Source of the DNA: an uncultured Flavobacteriales bacterium
GTDB taxonomy: Bacteria > Bacteroidota > Bacteroidia > Flavobacteriales > Crocinitomicaceae
Direction of reading: 5' to 3'
Length of the DNA: 64,000 nucleotides
Assembly (NCBI GenBank): GCA_946479285.1
Contig: CAMLFH010000007.1
Span: 1-64,000, forward strand
How positions within the stretch are numbered: the stretch's first letter is position 1; every line of letters begins with the position of its first letter. A program made the position numbers and the translations under genes. Shown piece after piece: positions 54,747-62,534 of this stretch. The notes below the pieces were generated by a model. That model searched no databases. It was given only the letters and a program-made list of their open reading frames with translations, and was not told the DNA's origin.

Positions 54747-54777
54747 ATAGGAAGATGCGAGTCTTCCTATTTTTTTC
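54747..54777 (+). terminator. Terminator after tRNA-Leu
   Basis: ATAGGAAGA (54747-54755) and TCTTCCTAT (54762-54770), perfect 9-bp stem with 6-nt loop, then a run of T. Repeated exactly at 55204-55234. Confidence 0.85.
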
Positions 54778-54824
54778 TAAAAGAACTTGTGAATTGGCTT
54801 CCACCTTTCACAGGAAAAGTTAAG

Positions 54825-54855
54825 TCCCGTTGGTGTTTACACCTTCGGGATTTTT
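54825..54855 (+). terminator. Second hairpin after tRNA-Leu
   Basis: TCCCG plus GGTGT pair with ACACC plus CGGGA around TT, followed by TTTTT. It ends 16 nt before the GIY-YIG start. In copy 2 (55282-55312) the stem is kept although two bases differ. Confidence 0.65.
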
Positions 54856-54871
54856 CATTATATTCAATACC

Positions 54872-55171
54872 ATGGCTGCTATTTACATCATTCATTCCAC
54901 TAGTATTGATCAATTCTACATCGGAAGTTGTTTAGACATGACACAAAGACTGGAACAACATTTAAATAAATCTTATCAAGTAGGGTTTACTCATAGAGCT
55001 GACGATTGGAATATCTTTTATCTCAAAGAAAATTTAGAATATCAAACAGCCCGTAAAATCGAAGAGCATATTAAAAGAATGAAATCCAAAAAGTATATTC
55101 ATGATTTAAAGAAACACCCTGAAATAATGGACAGACTTATTCAAAAATATGATGCGGGTTCATCCCGATAG
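54872..55171 (+). CDS. GIY-YIG nuclease family protein
   Basis: 99 residues from MAAIYIIHSTSIDQFYIGS. Motifs of the URI/GIY-YIG fold: Y5 in IYI, Y16-I17-G18, catalytic Arg26 in TQRLEQH, metal Glu64/65 in ARKIEEHIKRMKSKKYI. Length and pattern fit the short stand-alone GIY-YIG proteins frequent in Bacteroidota near tRNA and rRNA genes. The last codons AGSSR come from the repeated tRNA T-arm sequence GCGGGTTCA plus the palindrome; the stop lies inside the palindrome. Flanked on both sides by the 136-bp repeat. Confidence 0.88.
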   Translation: MAAIYIIHSTSIDQFYIGSCLDMTQRLEQHLNKSYQVGFTHRADDWNIFYLKENLEYQTARKIEEHIKRMKSKKYIHDLKKHPEIMDRLIQKYDAGSSR

Positions 55172-55196
55172 CTATCGGGACCCGCTCCGAGTACCA
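55154..55196 (+). pseudogene. tRNA-Leu 3' fragment interrupted by a palindrome
   Basis: GCGGGTTCA (55154-55162) and CCCGCTCCGAGTACCA (55181-55196) equal the T arm and 3' acceptor end of tRNA-Leu. They are split by the 18-bp palindrome TCCCGATAGCTATCGGGA (55163-55180), placed in what was the T loop. The left piece doubles as the 3' end of the GIY-YIG reading frame. Confidence 0.8.
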
Positions 55197-55316
55197 TTGA
55201 TAAATAGGAAGATGCGAGTCTTCCTATTTTTTTCTAAAAGAACTTGTGAATTGGCTTCCACCTTTCACAGGAAAAGTTAAGTCCCGATGGTGTTTACATC
55301 TTCGGGATTTTTCATT
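55181..55316 (+). repeat. 136-bp direct repeat, copy 2
   Basis: Nearly identical to 54724-54859: starts at tRNA-Leu CCCGCTCCGAGTACCA and carries the same two hairpins (55204-55234, 55282-55312) before TTTTTCATT. Placed right after the GIY-YIG gene, so gene plus one repeat forms a 457-bp unit. Confidence 0.9.
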
Positions 55317-55375
55317 CCGTAAAAACCTTACGACCTGCTTCTCTAATTTTGCTGTTCTAATTTAATCACTTAAAC

Positions 55376-55708
55376 ATGGAACAGATTATCCAGAACCTAA
55401 ACCGCTATTTTCAACATGCCCGAAGAACGAGACTAAACACGTTTACTTCAGCGAGTGTGATGTCCAATAATGCTTCAAAAGCAATAGTTGAATTAAAAGA
55501 CTTGTGCAACGATCCGGAATACAATCAGCATACCCCGGTTTTAGAAGATATCATTTCCGGACTTTCAAAAGCTCCGGTAATTTATGAAAAATACTGTAGA
55601 TCGCTGAATTCAAAACTCAAAGGAGACGATCAATTATTTATCAATCTGAATCATACTTTGTACAACAACCTGGGGTATTTTTTGCAGGTGTTTTACCATA
55701 TTGAGTAA
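55376..55708 (+). CDS. Hypothetical helical protein
   Basis: 110 residues, no signal peptide, mainly helical: IQNLNRYFQHARRTRLNTFT, NASKAIVELKDLCNDPEY, LEDIISGLSKAPVIYEKYC, NLNHTLYNNLGYFLQVFYH. I do not recognise it. Start codon ATG in a normal context; 60 nt after repeat copy 2. Confidence 0.6.
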   Translation: MEQIIQNLNRYFQHARRTRLNTFTSASVMSNNASKAIVELKDLCNDPEYNQHTPVLEDIISGLSKAPVIYEKYCRSLNSKLKGDDQLFINLNHTLYNNLGYFLQVFYHIE

Positions 55709-55939
55709 TCGTTTGTAAAGAAATCAATCATTTTTAGGACGATAAACTTAGTGAGACACCTGATTTTATCACTTTTTTTTAAGTCTTCGTGAAATCCATT
55801 ATTTCACTAGGCAATAAGGCTTTTAGGAAGACTTCAGGAATCCTTTTCCAACCTGTTATCCAGTCATTTCACCATTCATAAAGCAATAAAATTTTTTATT
55901 TCATTACTGATTCTTTATTTTTACATCAAATAAAAAACT

Positions 55940-57727
55940 ATGAAAAAAGTATACTTAGGCTTATTTACTTTGGTCATTGCGGGTTCGGCTTCGGCTCAGT
56001 TAATGAACAAAAACTTGCGTTCTGCGCAAAAAATTCAAAACATCGGTGAAGTTCCTGCAAAGACAACTCACAATTTGGAGAAAGCTATTCCTTTCTGGAC
56101 AAACACTTTCGCAACTTCATCTGATTGGACTATCTCCAATGCAGGAGGTGCAGGATCACCAGCTCACACATCAGGAGATTGGGCAATTACAACAAACCTT
56201 ACTGCGATTCCGGTTGCTGCATTATCACCAGCTGGTCATGCAACGGCTGCAAATGGTTATGCATTGATAAACTCGGATGCTGCAGGAGCTGGTCAGACTC
56301 AAAATGCTCGAATCGTTACGGCAAACGCTATTGACTGTTCAGGAAAAGCAAATGTTTCTATCATTTTCCAGCAATCAACTCGTCATTACCAGGAGTTGTA
56401 CTTTGTAGTTGTTTCTAACGATAACGGAGCTACATGGACAGATTACCAGGTAAACACAGGTATGCCGGTTAACTCAAACTCTGCAAACCCAGGCCTTGTT
56501 CAGGTGAACATTTCTGCAACTGCAGCAAACATGGCTAACGTGAAAGTTGGTTTCCGTTACGTAGGTGCTTATGACTGGTTTTGGGCAGTTGACGATGTTC
56601 AATTAGTTGAAACAGACAACTATGATTTGGCTGCTACAGGATACTACTGGGGAGTTGAAGGAACTTGGGGGCCACGTTTACCGTACTACCAAACTCCAAT
56701 CGCTCAAATCCAGCCAATCCACTTTGCAGGAATCGTTCAGAACAAAGGTGCTATGACTCAGTCAGACATCACATTCACTGCTGCAATTGCTTCAGCATCT
56801 TATACAGGTACAAGTCCTCAGGGTGCTTTAGTTCCAAATGCTTCAGACACTTTTGATATCGCGGCTACATTTACTCCTGCTGCTTCACTAGCAAGCTTCA
56901 CGGTTGTTGGAGGTGCAACTTCTGGTCAAACAGATGCTTATATGGCTGACAATGCTGCTCCTGCTTTAGCTTTCGCTACAACGCAAGCAACTTTTGCACG
57001 TGATGCACAGGTAGTTCAAAGTGGTTCTTACAACCAGGGGGAACCATATGAAATGGGTAACATTTTCGATATCACTTCAAACCAAACTTTGACGGGTGTT
57101 GATGTATTTGTTGCTTCAACTTCAACTCCTAACTGCGAGATCTATGGTTTGTTATACACAATAGATGCAGGAGGTGATTTCGTTTACGCTTCGCCTACAG
57201 CATTGCACACAGTAACCCCTGGAGAACTTGGAACAGTGATCACGCTTCCATTGACTGATGATTACCCCTTACTTGCAGGAAACTCTTACTTATTGGTAGT
57301 TGGTTCTTACGGAGACGGTGGTGTTACAGATGATTTCGTTGTTGGGTCTTCAGGTATTTCTGAGCCTCAAACAACATTCCTTCTGGAAGGAAACGAAGGA
57401 AACGGAACATGGTTCTACTCTACTTCTACTCCAATGGTACGTATGAACTTCGATGCTTCTTTATCTGTAGCTGAAAACGCTGCAAACGTAAATGTTGCAA
57501 TTTACCCGAACCCGGTTGTTGGTGAGGCTACAATCGAAGTAAACGGTGCTGCTGCTTCTACAATCTCAGTAGTTGACTTAGCTGGTAAAGTGGTTTACAC
57601 TTCCAATGTAGCTGAAGGTACTTCTAAAGTATCTTTCTCTACAACAAACTTCTCTGCAGGAGTTTACACGGTAAATGTTGCTACAAGCACAGGAACTGTT
57701 ACTAAGAAAATGGTTGTTAAGAACTAA
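55940..57727 (+). CDS. Secreted T9SS cargo protein (choice-of-anchor-like)
   Basis: 595 residues, Ala/Thr/Ser-rich. Signal peptide KVYLGLFTLVIAGSASAQ. A MAM/choice-of-anchor-J-like beta domain (about 45-215) with WAITTNLTAIPVAALSPAG, FQQSTRHYQELYFVVVSNDN and GAYDWFWAVDDVQLVETD. A middle beta-sandwich region and then a T9SS type A sorting domain (about 515-595): VAIYPNPVVGEATIEVNG, VVDLAGKVVYTSNV, FSAGVYTVNVAT, KKMVVKN. Its uniform codon choice suggests high expression. Ligand unknown. Confidence 0.88.
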   Translation: MKKVYLGLFTLVIAGSASAQLMNKNLRSAQKIQNIGEVPAKTTHNLEKAIPFWTNTFATSSDWTISNAGGAGSPAHTSGDWAITTNLTAIPVAALSPAGHATAANGYALINSDAAGAGQTQNARIVTANAIDCSGKANVSIIFQQSTRHYQELYFVVVSNDNGATWTDYQVNTGMPVNSNSANPGLVQVNISATAANMANVKVGFRYVGAYDWFWAVDDVQLVETDNYDLAATGYYWGVEGTWGPRLPYYQTPIAQIQPIHFAGIVQNKGAMTQSDITFTAAIASASYTGTSPQGALVPNASDTFDIAATFTPAASLASFTVVGGATSGQTDAYMADNAAPALAFATTQATFARDAQVVQSGSYNQGEPYEMGNIFDITSNQTLTGVDVFVASTSTPNCEIYGLLYTIDAGGDFVYASPTALHTVTPGELGTVITLPLTDDYPLLAGNSYLLVVGSYGDGGVTDDFVVGSSGISEPQTTFLLEGNEGNGTWFYSTSTPMVRMNFDASLSVAENAANVNVAIYPNPVVGEATIEVNGAAASTISVVDLAGKVVYTSNVAEGTSKVSFSTTNFSAGVYTVNVATSTGTVTKKMVVKN

Positions 57728-57746
57728 TAGCTCATTATAACAATTG

Positions 57747-57782
57747 AAAATGCCTCGACTTTGATGTCGGGGCATTTTTTTG
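57747..57782 (+). terminator. Terminator after the T9SS cargo gene
   Basis: AATGCCTCGAC (57749-57759) and GTCGGGGCATT (57766-57776) pair (one G-T) around TTTGAT, followed by seven T. Confidence 0.9.
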
Positions 57783-57794
57783 TTCAAAAAGTTG

Positions 57795-57866
57795 CCTTCG
57801 ACCCTACGCTCAGTCACCTTTTCCAATCTTAAGTTTTTAAACTAAGGATCCTGAGCGGAGTCGAAG
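57795..57866. repeat. TTCGACTACGCTCAGT-type inverted repeat, copy 2
   Basis: CCTTCGACCCTACGCTCAGT at the left and CTGAGCGGAGTCGAAG (57851-57866) at the right form inverted arms. The CACCTTTTCCAA interior and AACTAAGGAT near the right arm match copy 1 at 33781-33844. Lies between the cargo gene terminator and the fabD promoter. Confidence 0.75.
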
Positions 57867-57879
57867 CATGAACTTTTAC

Positions 57880-57887
57880 TATATTTG
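57880..57887 (+). promoter_or_regulatory. Possible -7 box for fabD
   Basis: TATATTTG fits TAnnTTTG, 20 nt before the ATG. The position 19 nt upstream falls in the repeat arm and is not TTG. Confidence 0.4.
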
Positions 57888-57907
57888 CCACTTCGAAAAA
57901 ACATATT

Positions 57908-58807
57908 ATGAAAGCATACGTATTCCCCGGACAAGGTGCTCAATTCTCAGGAATGGGAAAAGACCTTTATGATTCCTCTGATCTTGCAAAGAAATTATTC
58001 ACTCAGGCAAATGAAATTCTTGGATTTGACATTCAAAAAATCATGTTTGAAGGTTCTGATGAAGAATTAAAACAAACGAAAGTTACACAGCCTGCCATTT
58101 TCCTGCACTCAACAATTTTGGCTGCATGTTTGGGAGACAGTTTCAAACCGGATATGGTTGCCGGACATTCTTTGGGAGAAATCTCTTCACTGGTAGCAAA
58201 CAAAACACTTTCATTCGAAGACGGTTTGCGTTTGGTATCGAAAAGAGCGTTAGCTATGCAGGCTGCATGTGAAGCTGTTCCTTCAACGATGGCAGCGATC
58301 CTTGGTTTGGAAGACAATGTAGTAGAAGATATTTGTAACTCCATCGACGGAATTGTTGTAGCTGCAAATTACAACTGTCCCGGACAATTGGTCATTTCAG
58401 GAGCAATCCCGGCAGTTGAAGAAGCTTGTACGAAATTAACCGAAGCAGGAGCAAAACGCGCATTGATCCTTCCCGTTGGAGGTGCATTCCATTCACCATT
58501 GATGGAGCCTGCAAGAGAAGAATTGGCGAAAGCGATTGAATCTACAACATTCAGTAATCCGATCTGCCCGGTTTACCAAAACACAACGGCAACAGCAGTA
58601 ACTGATCCGAATGAAATCAAGAAAAATCTGATCGAGCAATTAACAGCTCCTGTTCGCTGGACACAAATCATGCAGCAAATGATCGCTGATGGCGCAACGG
58701 AAGTGATTGAAGTTGGACCAGGAAAAGTATTGCAGGGTTTATTTAAGAAAGTAGATCGCGCATTCCCTACATCCAGTGCGGAAATTGAAGAGCAGGTGCG
58801 CGATTAA
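57908..58807 (+). CDS. fabD: Malonyl-CoA:ACP transacylase
   Basis: 299 residues: AYVFPGQGAQFSGMGKDL, catalytic Ser88 in VAGHSLGEISSL, and His in VGGAFHSPLMEPA; ANYNCPGQLVISG and YQNTTA are also typical. Loads malonyl onto acyl carrier protein for chain elongation. Monocistronic, away from other fab genes. Confidence 0.96.
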   Translation: MKAYVFPGQGAQFSGMGKDLYDSSDLAKKLFTQANEILGFDIQKIMFEGSDEELKQTKVTQPAIFLHSTILAACLGDSFKPDMVAGHSLGEISSLVANKTLSFEDGLRLVSKRALAMQAACEAVPSTMAAILGLEDNVVEDICNSIDGIVVAANYNCPGQLVISGAIPAVEEACTKLTEAGAKRALILPVGGAFHSPLMEPAREELAKAIESTTFSNPICPVYQNTTATAVTDPNEIKKNLIEQLTAPVRWTQIMQQMIADGATEVIEVGPGKVLQGLFKKVDRAFPTSSAEIEEQVRD

Positions 58808-58840
58808 TCGCGTATACACTTTGATAGTATATAAAAAACA

Positions 58841-58870
58841 AAAAGGGGTGGAAATAATTTCCGCCCCTTC
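58841..58870. terminator. Terminator between fabD and pdhB
   Basis: AGGGGTGGAAA and TTTCCGCCCCT pair with one G-T around TAA. T-richer on the minus side, so likely ends pdhB and also serves fabD. Confidence 0.75.
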
Positions 58871-58894
58871 TGTTTCTATTAACTAGTGTAAATC

Positions 58895-59875
58895 TTAATT
58901 TCTCGATAAAGTCGTTTTTACTGCTTTCACCAAACGCTCCACATTTGGCAAAGCCGCTTCGATCAATGTAGGTGAGAATGCAAATGGAGTATCTGTTTGA
59001 GTTACACGCAACACAGGAGCATCCAGGTAATCGAATGCATAACGCTGTAAATGGTAAGCAATCTCAGATGAAATAGAAGCCAAAGGCCAGCTTTCCTCCA
59101 AAACCACACAACGATTTGTTTTCTTAACTGATTCTACGATCAACGCATAATCGATAGGACGAATAGTTCTCAAATCAATGATCTCAAGCTCGATGCCTTC
59201 TTTAGCTAACAATTCGGCAGCTTCGTAAGCAACTTTGATGATCTTACCAAAAGAAACGATTGTTACATCAGATCCTTTACGCTTGATATCACCAACTCCG
59301 ATAGGAATGATATATTCTCCTTCAGGAATTTCTCCCTTGTCACCATACATTTTCTCTGACTCAAGGAAAACCACCGGATCGTTATCACGTATCGCAGCTT
59401 TCAACAAACCTTTTGCATCATACGGGTTAGACGGAGTAATTACTTTCAATCCCGGTACGTGAGAATAAAACGCTTCGAAACTTTGAGAGTGAGTTGCAGC
59501 CAACTGTCCAGCCGTTCCGTTACCACCTCTGAAAACAATCGGACATCCGTATTGTCCTCCCGACATTTGCAACATTTTCGCAGCCGAGTTGATAATCTGA
59601 TCTGCAGCCAAAATTGCAAAGTTCCAGGTCATGAACTCCACTATCGGGCGAAGGCCATTCATTGAAGCACCTACAGCAATACCTGCAAATCCCAATTCCG
59701 CAATCGGAGTATCAATTACACGTTTCGGACCAAATTCGTCCAACATTCCCTGAGATACCTTGTACGCTCCATTGTATTCAGCAACTTCCTCACCCATCAG
59801 GAAAACACCTTTATCACGGCGCATTTCTTCCGACATAGCTTCACGAAGGGCTTCTCTAAATTGAACAGTCTTCAT
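58895..59875 (-). CDS. pdhB: Pyruvate dehydrogenase E1 component subunit beta
   Basis: 326 residues: VQFREALREAMSEEMRRD, GEEVAEYNGAYKVSQGML, GPKRVIDTPIAELGFAGIAV, VEFMTWNFAILAADQI, VVFLESEKMYG and LEIIDLRTIRPID. The alpha/beta heterotetramer binds thiamine diphosphate and feeds acetyl to E2. The alpha and E2 genes are not adjacent here. A TAATTTTG box at 59909-59916 (minus) may be its -7 element. Confidence 0.94.
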   Translation of the reverse strand: MKTVQFREALREAMSEEMRRDKGVFLMGEEVAEYNGAYKVSQGMLDEFGPKRVIDTPIAELGFAGIAVGASMNGLRPIVEFMTWNFAILAADQIINSAAKMLQMSGGQYGCPIVFRGGNGTAGQLAATHSQSFEAFYSHVPGLKVITPSNPYDAKGLLKAAIRDNDPVVFLESEKMYGDKGEIPEGEYIIPIGVGDIKRKGSDVTIVSFGKIIKVAYEAAELLAKEGIELEIIDLRTIRPIDYALIVESVKKTNRCVVLEESWPLASISSEIAYHLQRYAFDYLDAPVLRVTQTDTPFAFSPTLIEAALPNVERLVKAVKTTLSRN

Positions 59876-60135
59876 TCTTATTGTTTTTTAATTCGCTTAA
59901 AGCAGTGCCAAAATTAATTAAAATTCGTTTCTGGCATACGAAAATAAGGAGATAAGCACACACATTTTCAGGAAATCGTGAACAAATTGTTCAAAACCTT
60001 CACTTCTTATGTGTGCATAATATTTATTTCATGCAATGATTTGATTATTTTTGTTCTCGAAAAGAAGTTTAACAAACAAATACAGCATCGCTCCGATTCC
60101 GGAAAAATGCGGTTTAAGTTTAAATATAATACGCT

Positions 60136-60876
60136 ATGAAAATTTTGGTATGTATCAGTAAATCTCCGGATACAACTTCGAAAATTGCATTCACTGACGG
60201 AAACAAGCAATTCGATGAAAATGGAGTTCAGTACATTGTCAATCCATATGACGAGTGGTATGCACTTGTTCGCGGTTTGGAATTGAAAGAAACTTTGGGT
60301 GGAAACTTAACGATCATCACCGTAGGAAATGCAGCTGACGAGGCAATTATCCGTAAAGCATTGGCTATTGGTGCTGATGATGCCGTGCGCATTGATGCAG
60401 ATCCGAAAGACGCATATTTTACAGCTGTTCAAATTGCCGATTACGCAAAAGCAAACGGATTTGACTTGGTTCTTACAGGAAAAGAGACCATCAATTATAA
60501 CGGTTCGCAAGTTGCCGGAATGATCGCAGAGGCAATGGACCTTCCATTTGTTTCTTTGGCTACAAAATTAGAGATCAACGGATCTACTGCACGTATGGAG
60601 CAGGAAATCGTTGGAGGAGTTCAGGTCATTGAAGCAAACCTTCCATTGGTAGTTTCCTGTGCGAAAGGAATGGCAGAACAGCGTATTCCAAACATGCGTG
60701 GAATTATGGCAGCACGTACAAAACCATTAACAGTTGTTGCACCTTCTTCAACAGAAGAATTGACAGCATATGCTGAGTATGGATTACCTGCTCCGAAATC
60801 TGCAGTGAAAATGATCGATCCGAACAACATGGACGAGTTAGTTGCTTTGTTACACAACGAGGCTAAAGTTATTTAA
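60136..60876 (+). CDS. etfB: Electron transfer flavoprotein subunit beta
   Basis: 246 residues: KILVCISKSPDTTSKIAF, VNPYDEWYALVRGLELKE, AIRKALAIGADDAVRIDA-type motif (AIIRKALAIGADDAVRI), LTGKETINYNGSQV and IMAARTKPLTVV. Binds AMP and, with EtfA, FAD; carries electrons from acyl-CoA dehydrogenases. 16 nt before etfA. Confidence 0.96.
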   Translation: MKILVCISKSPDTTSKIAFTDGNKQFDENGVQYIVNPYDEWYALVRGLELKETLGGNLTIITVGNAADEAIIRKALAIGADDAVRIDADPKDAYFTAVQIADYAKANGFDLVLTGKETINYNGSQVAGMIAEAMDLPFVSLATKLEINGSTARMEQEIVGGVQVIEANLPLVVSCAKGMAEQRIPNMRGIMAARTKPLTVVAPSSTEELTAYAEYGLPAPKSAVKMIDPNNMDELVALLHNEAKVI

Positions 60877-60892
60877 TCGACAATACGAAATC

Positions 60893-61837
60893 ATGAATAT
60901 TTTAGTTTATATCAATTCATCCGATCATTTGGCAAAAAGTGCGCTTGAAGCGGTTACTTATGCAAAGAAAATTGGCGGAACAATTACAGTTGTAGCTACC
61001 GGATCGGTAGATGATTCAACACTGGGAACTTTAGGTGAATACGGTGCTGAAAAAGTATTGGTTGACCGTTCGGTTGCTACTGAGGATTCTCAGCAGATAA
61101 CACGCCTTATTGCAAAAGCAGCTGAATCAACAGGAGCAGAATTAATCGTTTTCTCTCACGATTTAGTAGCAAAAGCAGTTGCGCCTCGTTTATCTGTTCG
61201 TTTGAAAGCAGGTTTGGTTTCAGGAGCAGTTGACGTTCCAAATGCCAGCGGACAAGTAAAAGTGAATGTATTTTCCGGGAAAGCATTCGGATTTGTTGCT
61301 GTAAAATCAGCGAAGAAAATCATTTCCCTTCTTCCAAATTCATTCCAACCGGAAAAAACAGGTTCTGCTTGTTCGGTAGAAGCATTTGACGGAGCTGCAG
61401 GAACTGCATTGATCAAAGTAATTGAAACCAAAATGCCGGAAGGTGAAATTCCGTTGCCTGAAGCAGAATTGGTTGTCTCTGCAGGTCGTGGATTAAAAGG
61501 TCCTGAGAACTGGGGAATCGTGGAAGATTTGGCAAAAGCATTGGGTGCTGCAACAGCATGTTCCCGTCCGGTTGCTGATATCGGCTGGAGACCTCATCAC
61601 GAACACGTAGGACAAACGGGGGTTGCTATTCGCCCGAATTTATACATTGCTGCCGGGATTTCAGGAGCAATCCAGCATTTGGCAGGAGTAAACGGTTCGA
61701 AAGTAATTGTGGTGATAAACACAGACTCTGAAGCACCTTTCTTTAAGGCTGCTGATTACGGAGTTGTTGGAGATGTATTTGAAGTACTTCCAAAATTAAC
61801 GGAAGCTGTAAAAAAATTCCGCTCAACACCGCACTAA
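60893..61837 (+). CDS. etfA: Electron transfer flavoprotein subunit alpha
   Basis: 314 residues from MNILVYINSSDHLAKS (an in-frame TTG at 60842 overlaps etfB and is rejected). FAD-binding C-terminal domain: VVSAGRGLKGPENW, GATAACSRPVADIGW, HEHVGQTGVAIRPNLYIAAG, ISGAIQHLAG, INTDSEAPFFKAADYGVVGD. Partner of etfB; the two form a heterodimer. Terminator follows. Confidence 0.96.
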   Translation: MNILVYINSSDHLAKSALEAVTYAKKIGGTITVVATGSVDDSTLGTLGEYGAEKVLVDRSVATEDSQQITRLIAKAAESTGAELIVFSHDLVAKAVAPRLSVRLKAGLVSGAVDVPNASGQVKVNVFSGKAFGFVAVKSAKKIISLLPNSFQPEKTGSACSVEAFDGAAGTALIKVIETKMPEGEIPLPEAELVVSAGRGLKGPENWGIVEDLAKALGAATACSRPVADIGWRPHHEHVGQTGVAIRPNLYIAAGISGAIQHLAGVNGSKVIVVINTDSEAPFFKAADYGVVGDVFEVLPKLTEAVKKFRSTPH

Positions 61838-61877
61838 GATTCATCAATTTAATTATTTTTACGAAAGTAATAACGAA

Positions 61878-61912
61878 GAGGGAAGCACATTACAATGCTT
61901 CCCTCCTCTTTT
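61878..61912 (+). terminator. Terminator after etfBA
   Basis: GAGGGAAGCA (61878-61887) and TGCTTCCCTC (61896-61905) form a perfect 10-bp stem, followed by CTCTTTT. Confidence 0.85.
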
Positions 61913-61937
61913 AACCCTTCGTAAGGAAAACGTTCGA

Positions 61938-62513
61938 ATGGACAAGATTAAACTAGATATCATTGGACTGTCATACAGTCAAACTCAAAGTGGCGCTTAT
62001 GCCCTGGTTTTATCAGAATCAGGTGGAAAACGTCGTTTACCGATTATTATTGGTGGATTTGAAGCGCAGGCTATAGCTATTGAATTGGAAAAAATGACTC
62101 CTACCCGACCGCTAACTCATGATTTGTTTAAATCACTTGCCCAAACATTCGCTATCCAACTGAAAGAAGTAGTGATCTACAACCTGCAGGAAGGAATTTT
62201 CTTTGCAAAACTGGTTTGTGAAAAGGAAGGTGTTTTTTCAGACATTGACGCTCGCACTTCCGACGCAATCGCTTTAGCCGTTCGTTTCGACTGCCCGATC
62301 TACACTTTTGAATCCATTTTATCTTCGGCAGGCATCCTTTCTGATGAATTCCTGGAAGATGATGATGAACTGGAAACGGTAGAAGCAGACGACAACGAGT
62401 TCACTAAAATGAACAAGGAAGAGCTCGAAGAACAGCTTCAGAATGCCATCGATAATGAAGATTACGAGCTGGCTTCTAAAATTCGCGACGAAATCAATAA
62501 GCGCGGCGCTTAA
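61938..62513 (+). CDS. Bifunctional nuclease (BFN) family protein with UVR domain
   Basis: 191 residues. BFN/DUF151 domain (about 1-130): LDIIGLSYSQTQSGAYALVL, RRLPIIIGGFEAQAIAIELE, LTHDLFKSLAQ, ARTSDAIALAVRFDCPIY; then an acidic linker (about 137-155) and a UVR-type helix pair ELEEQLQNAIDNEDYELASK. BFN proteins act on RNA and DNA; in Bacteroidota this BFN-UVR fusion is common. 22 nt before the permease gene, likely one operon. Confidence 0.88.
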   Translation: MDKIKLDIIGLSYSQTQSGAYALVLSESGGKRRLPIIIGGFEAQAIAIELEKMTPTRPLTHDLFKSLAQTFAIQLKEVVIYNLQEGIFFAKLVCEKEGVFSDIDARTSDAIALAVRFDCPIYTFESILSSAGILSDEFLEDDDELETVEADDNEFTKMNKEELEEQLQNAIDNEDYELASKIRDEINKRGA

Positions 62514-62534
62514 TCAGCATTCAATTCTACTACT

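Larger units (their letters stand above)
54724..54859 (+). repeat. 136-bp direct repeat, copy 1 (tRNA-Leu 3' end plus downstream)
   Basis: Starts in the T arm of the intact tRNA-Leu (CCCGCTCCGAGTACCA) and runs through two terminator hairpins to TTTTTCATT. Copy 2 at 55181-55316 is offset by exactly 457 nt and by my count differs at two positions (near 54830 and 54842). The GIY-YIG gene lies between the copies. Confidence 0.9.

Noticed and set aside
54608..54823. 71-codon frame across tRNA-Leu
   Set aside because: It translates tRNA sequence and the fragment before it; no coding signal.
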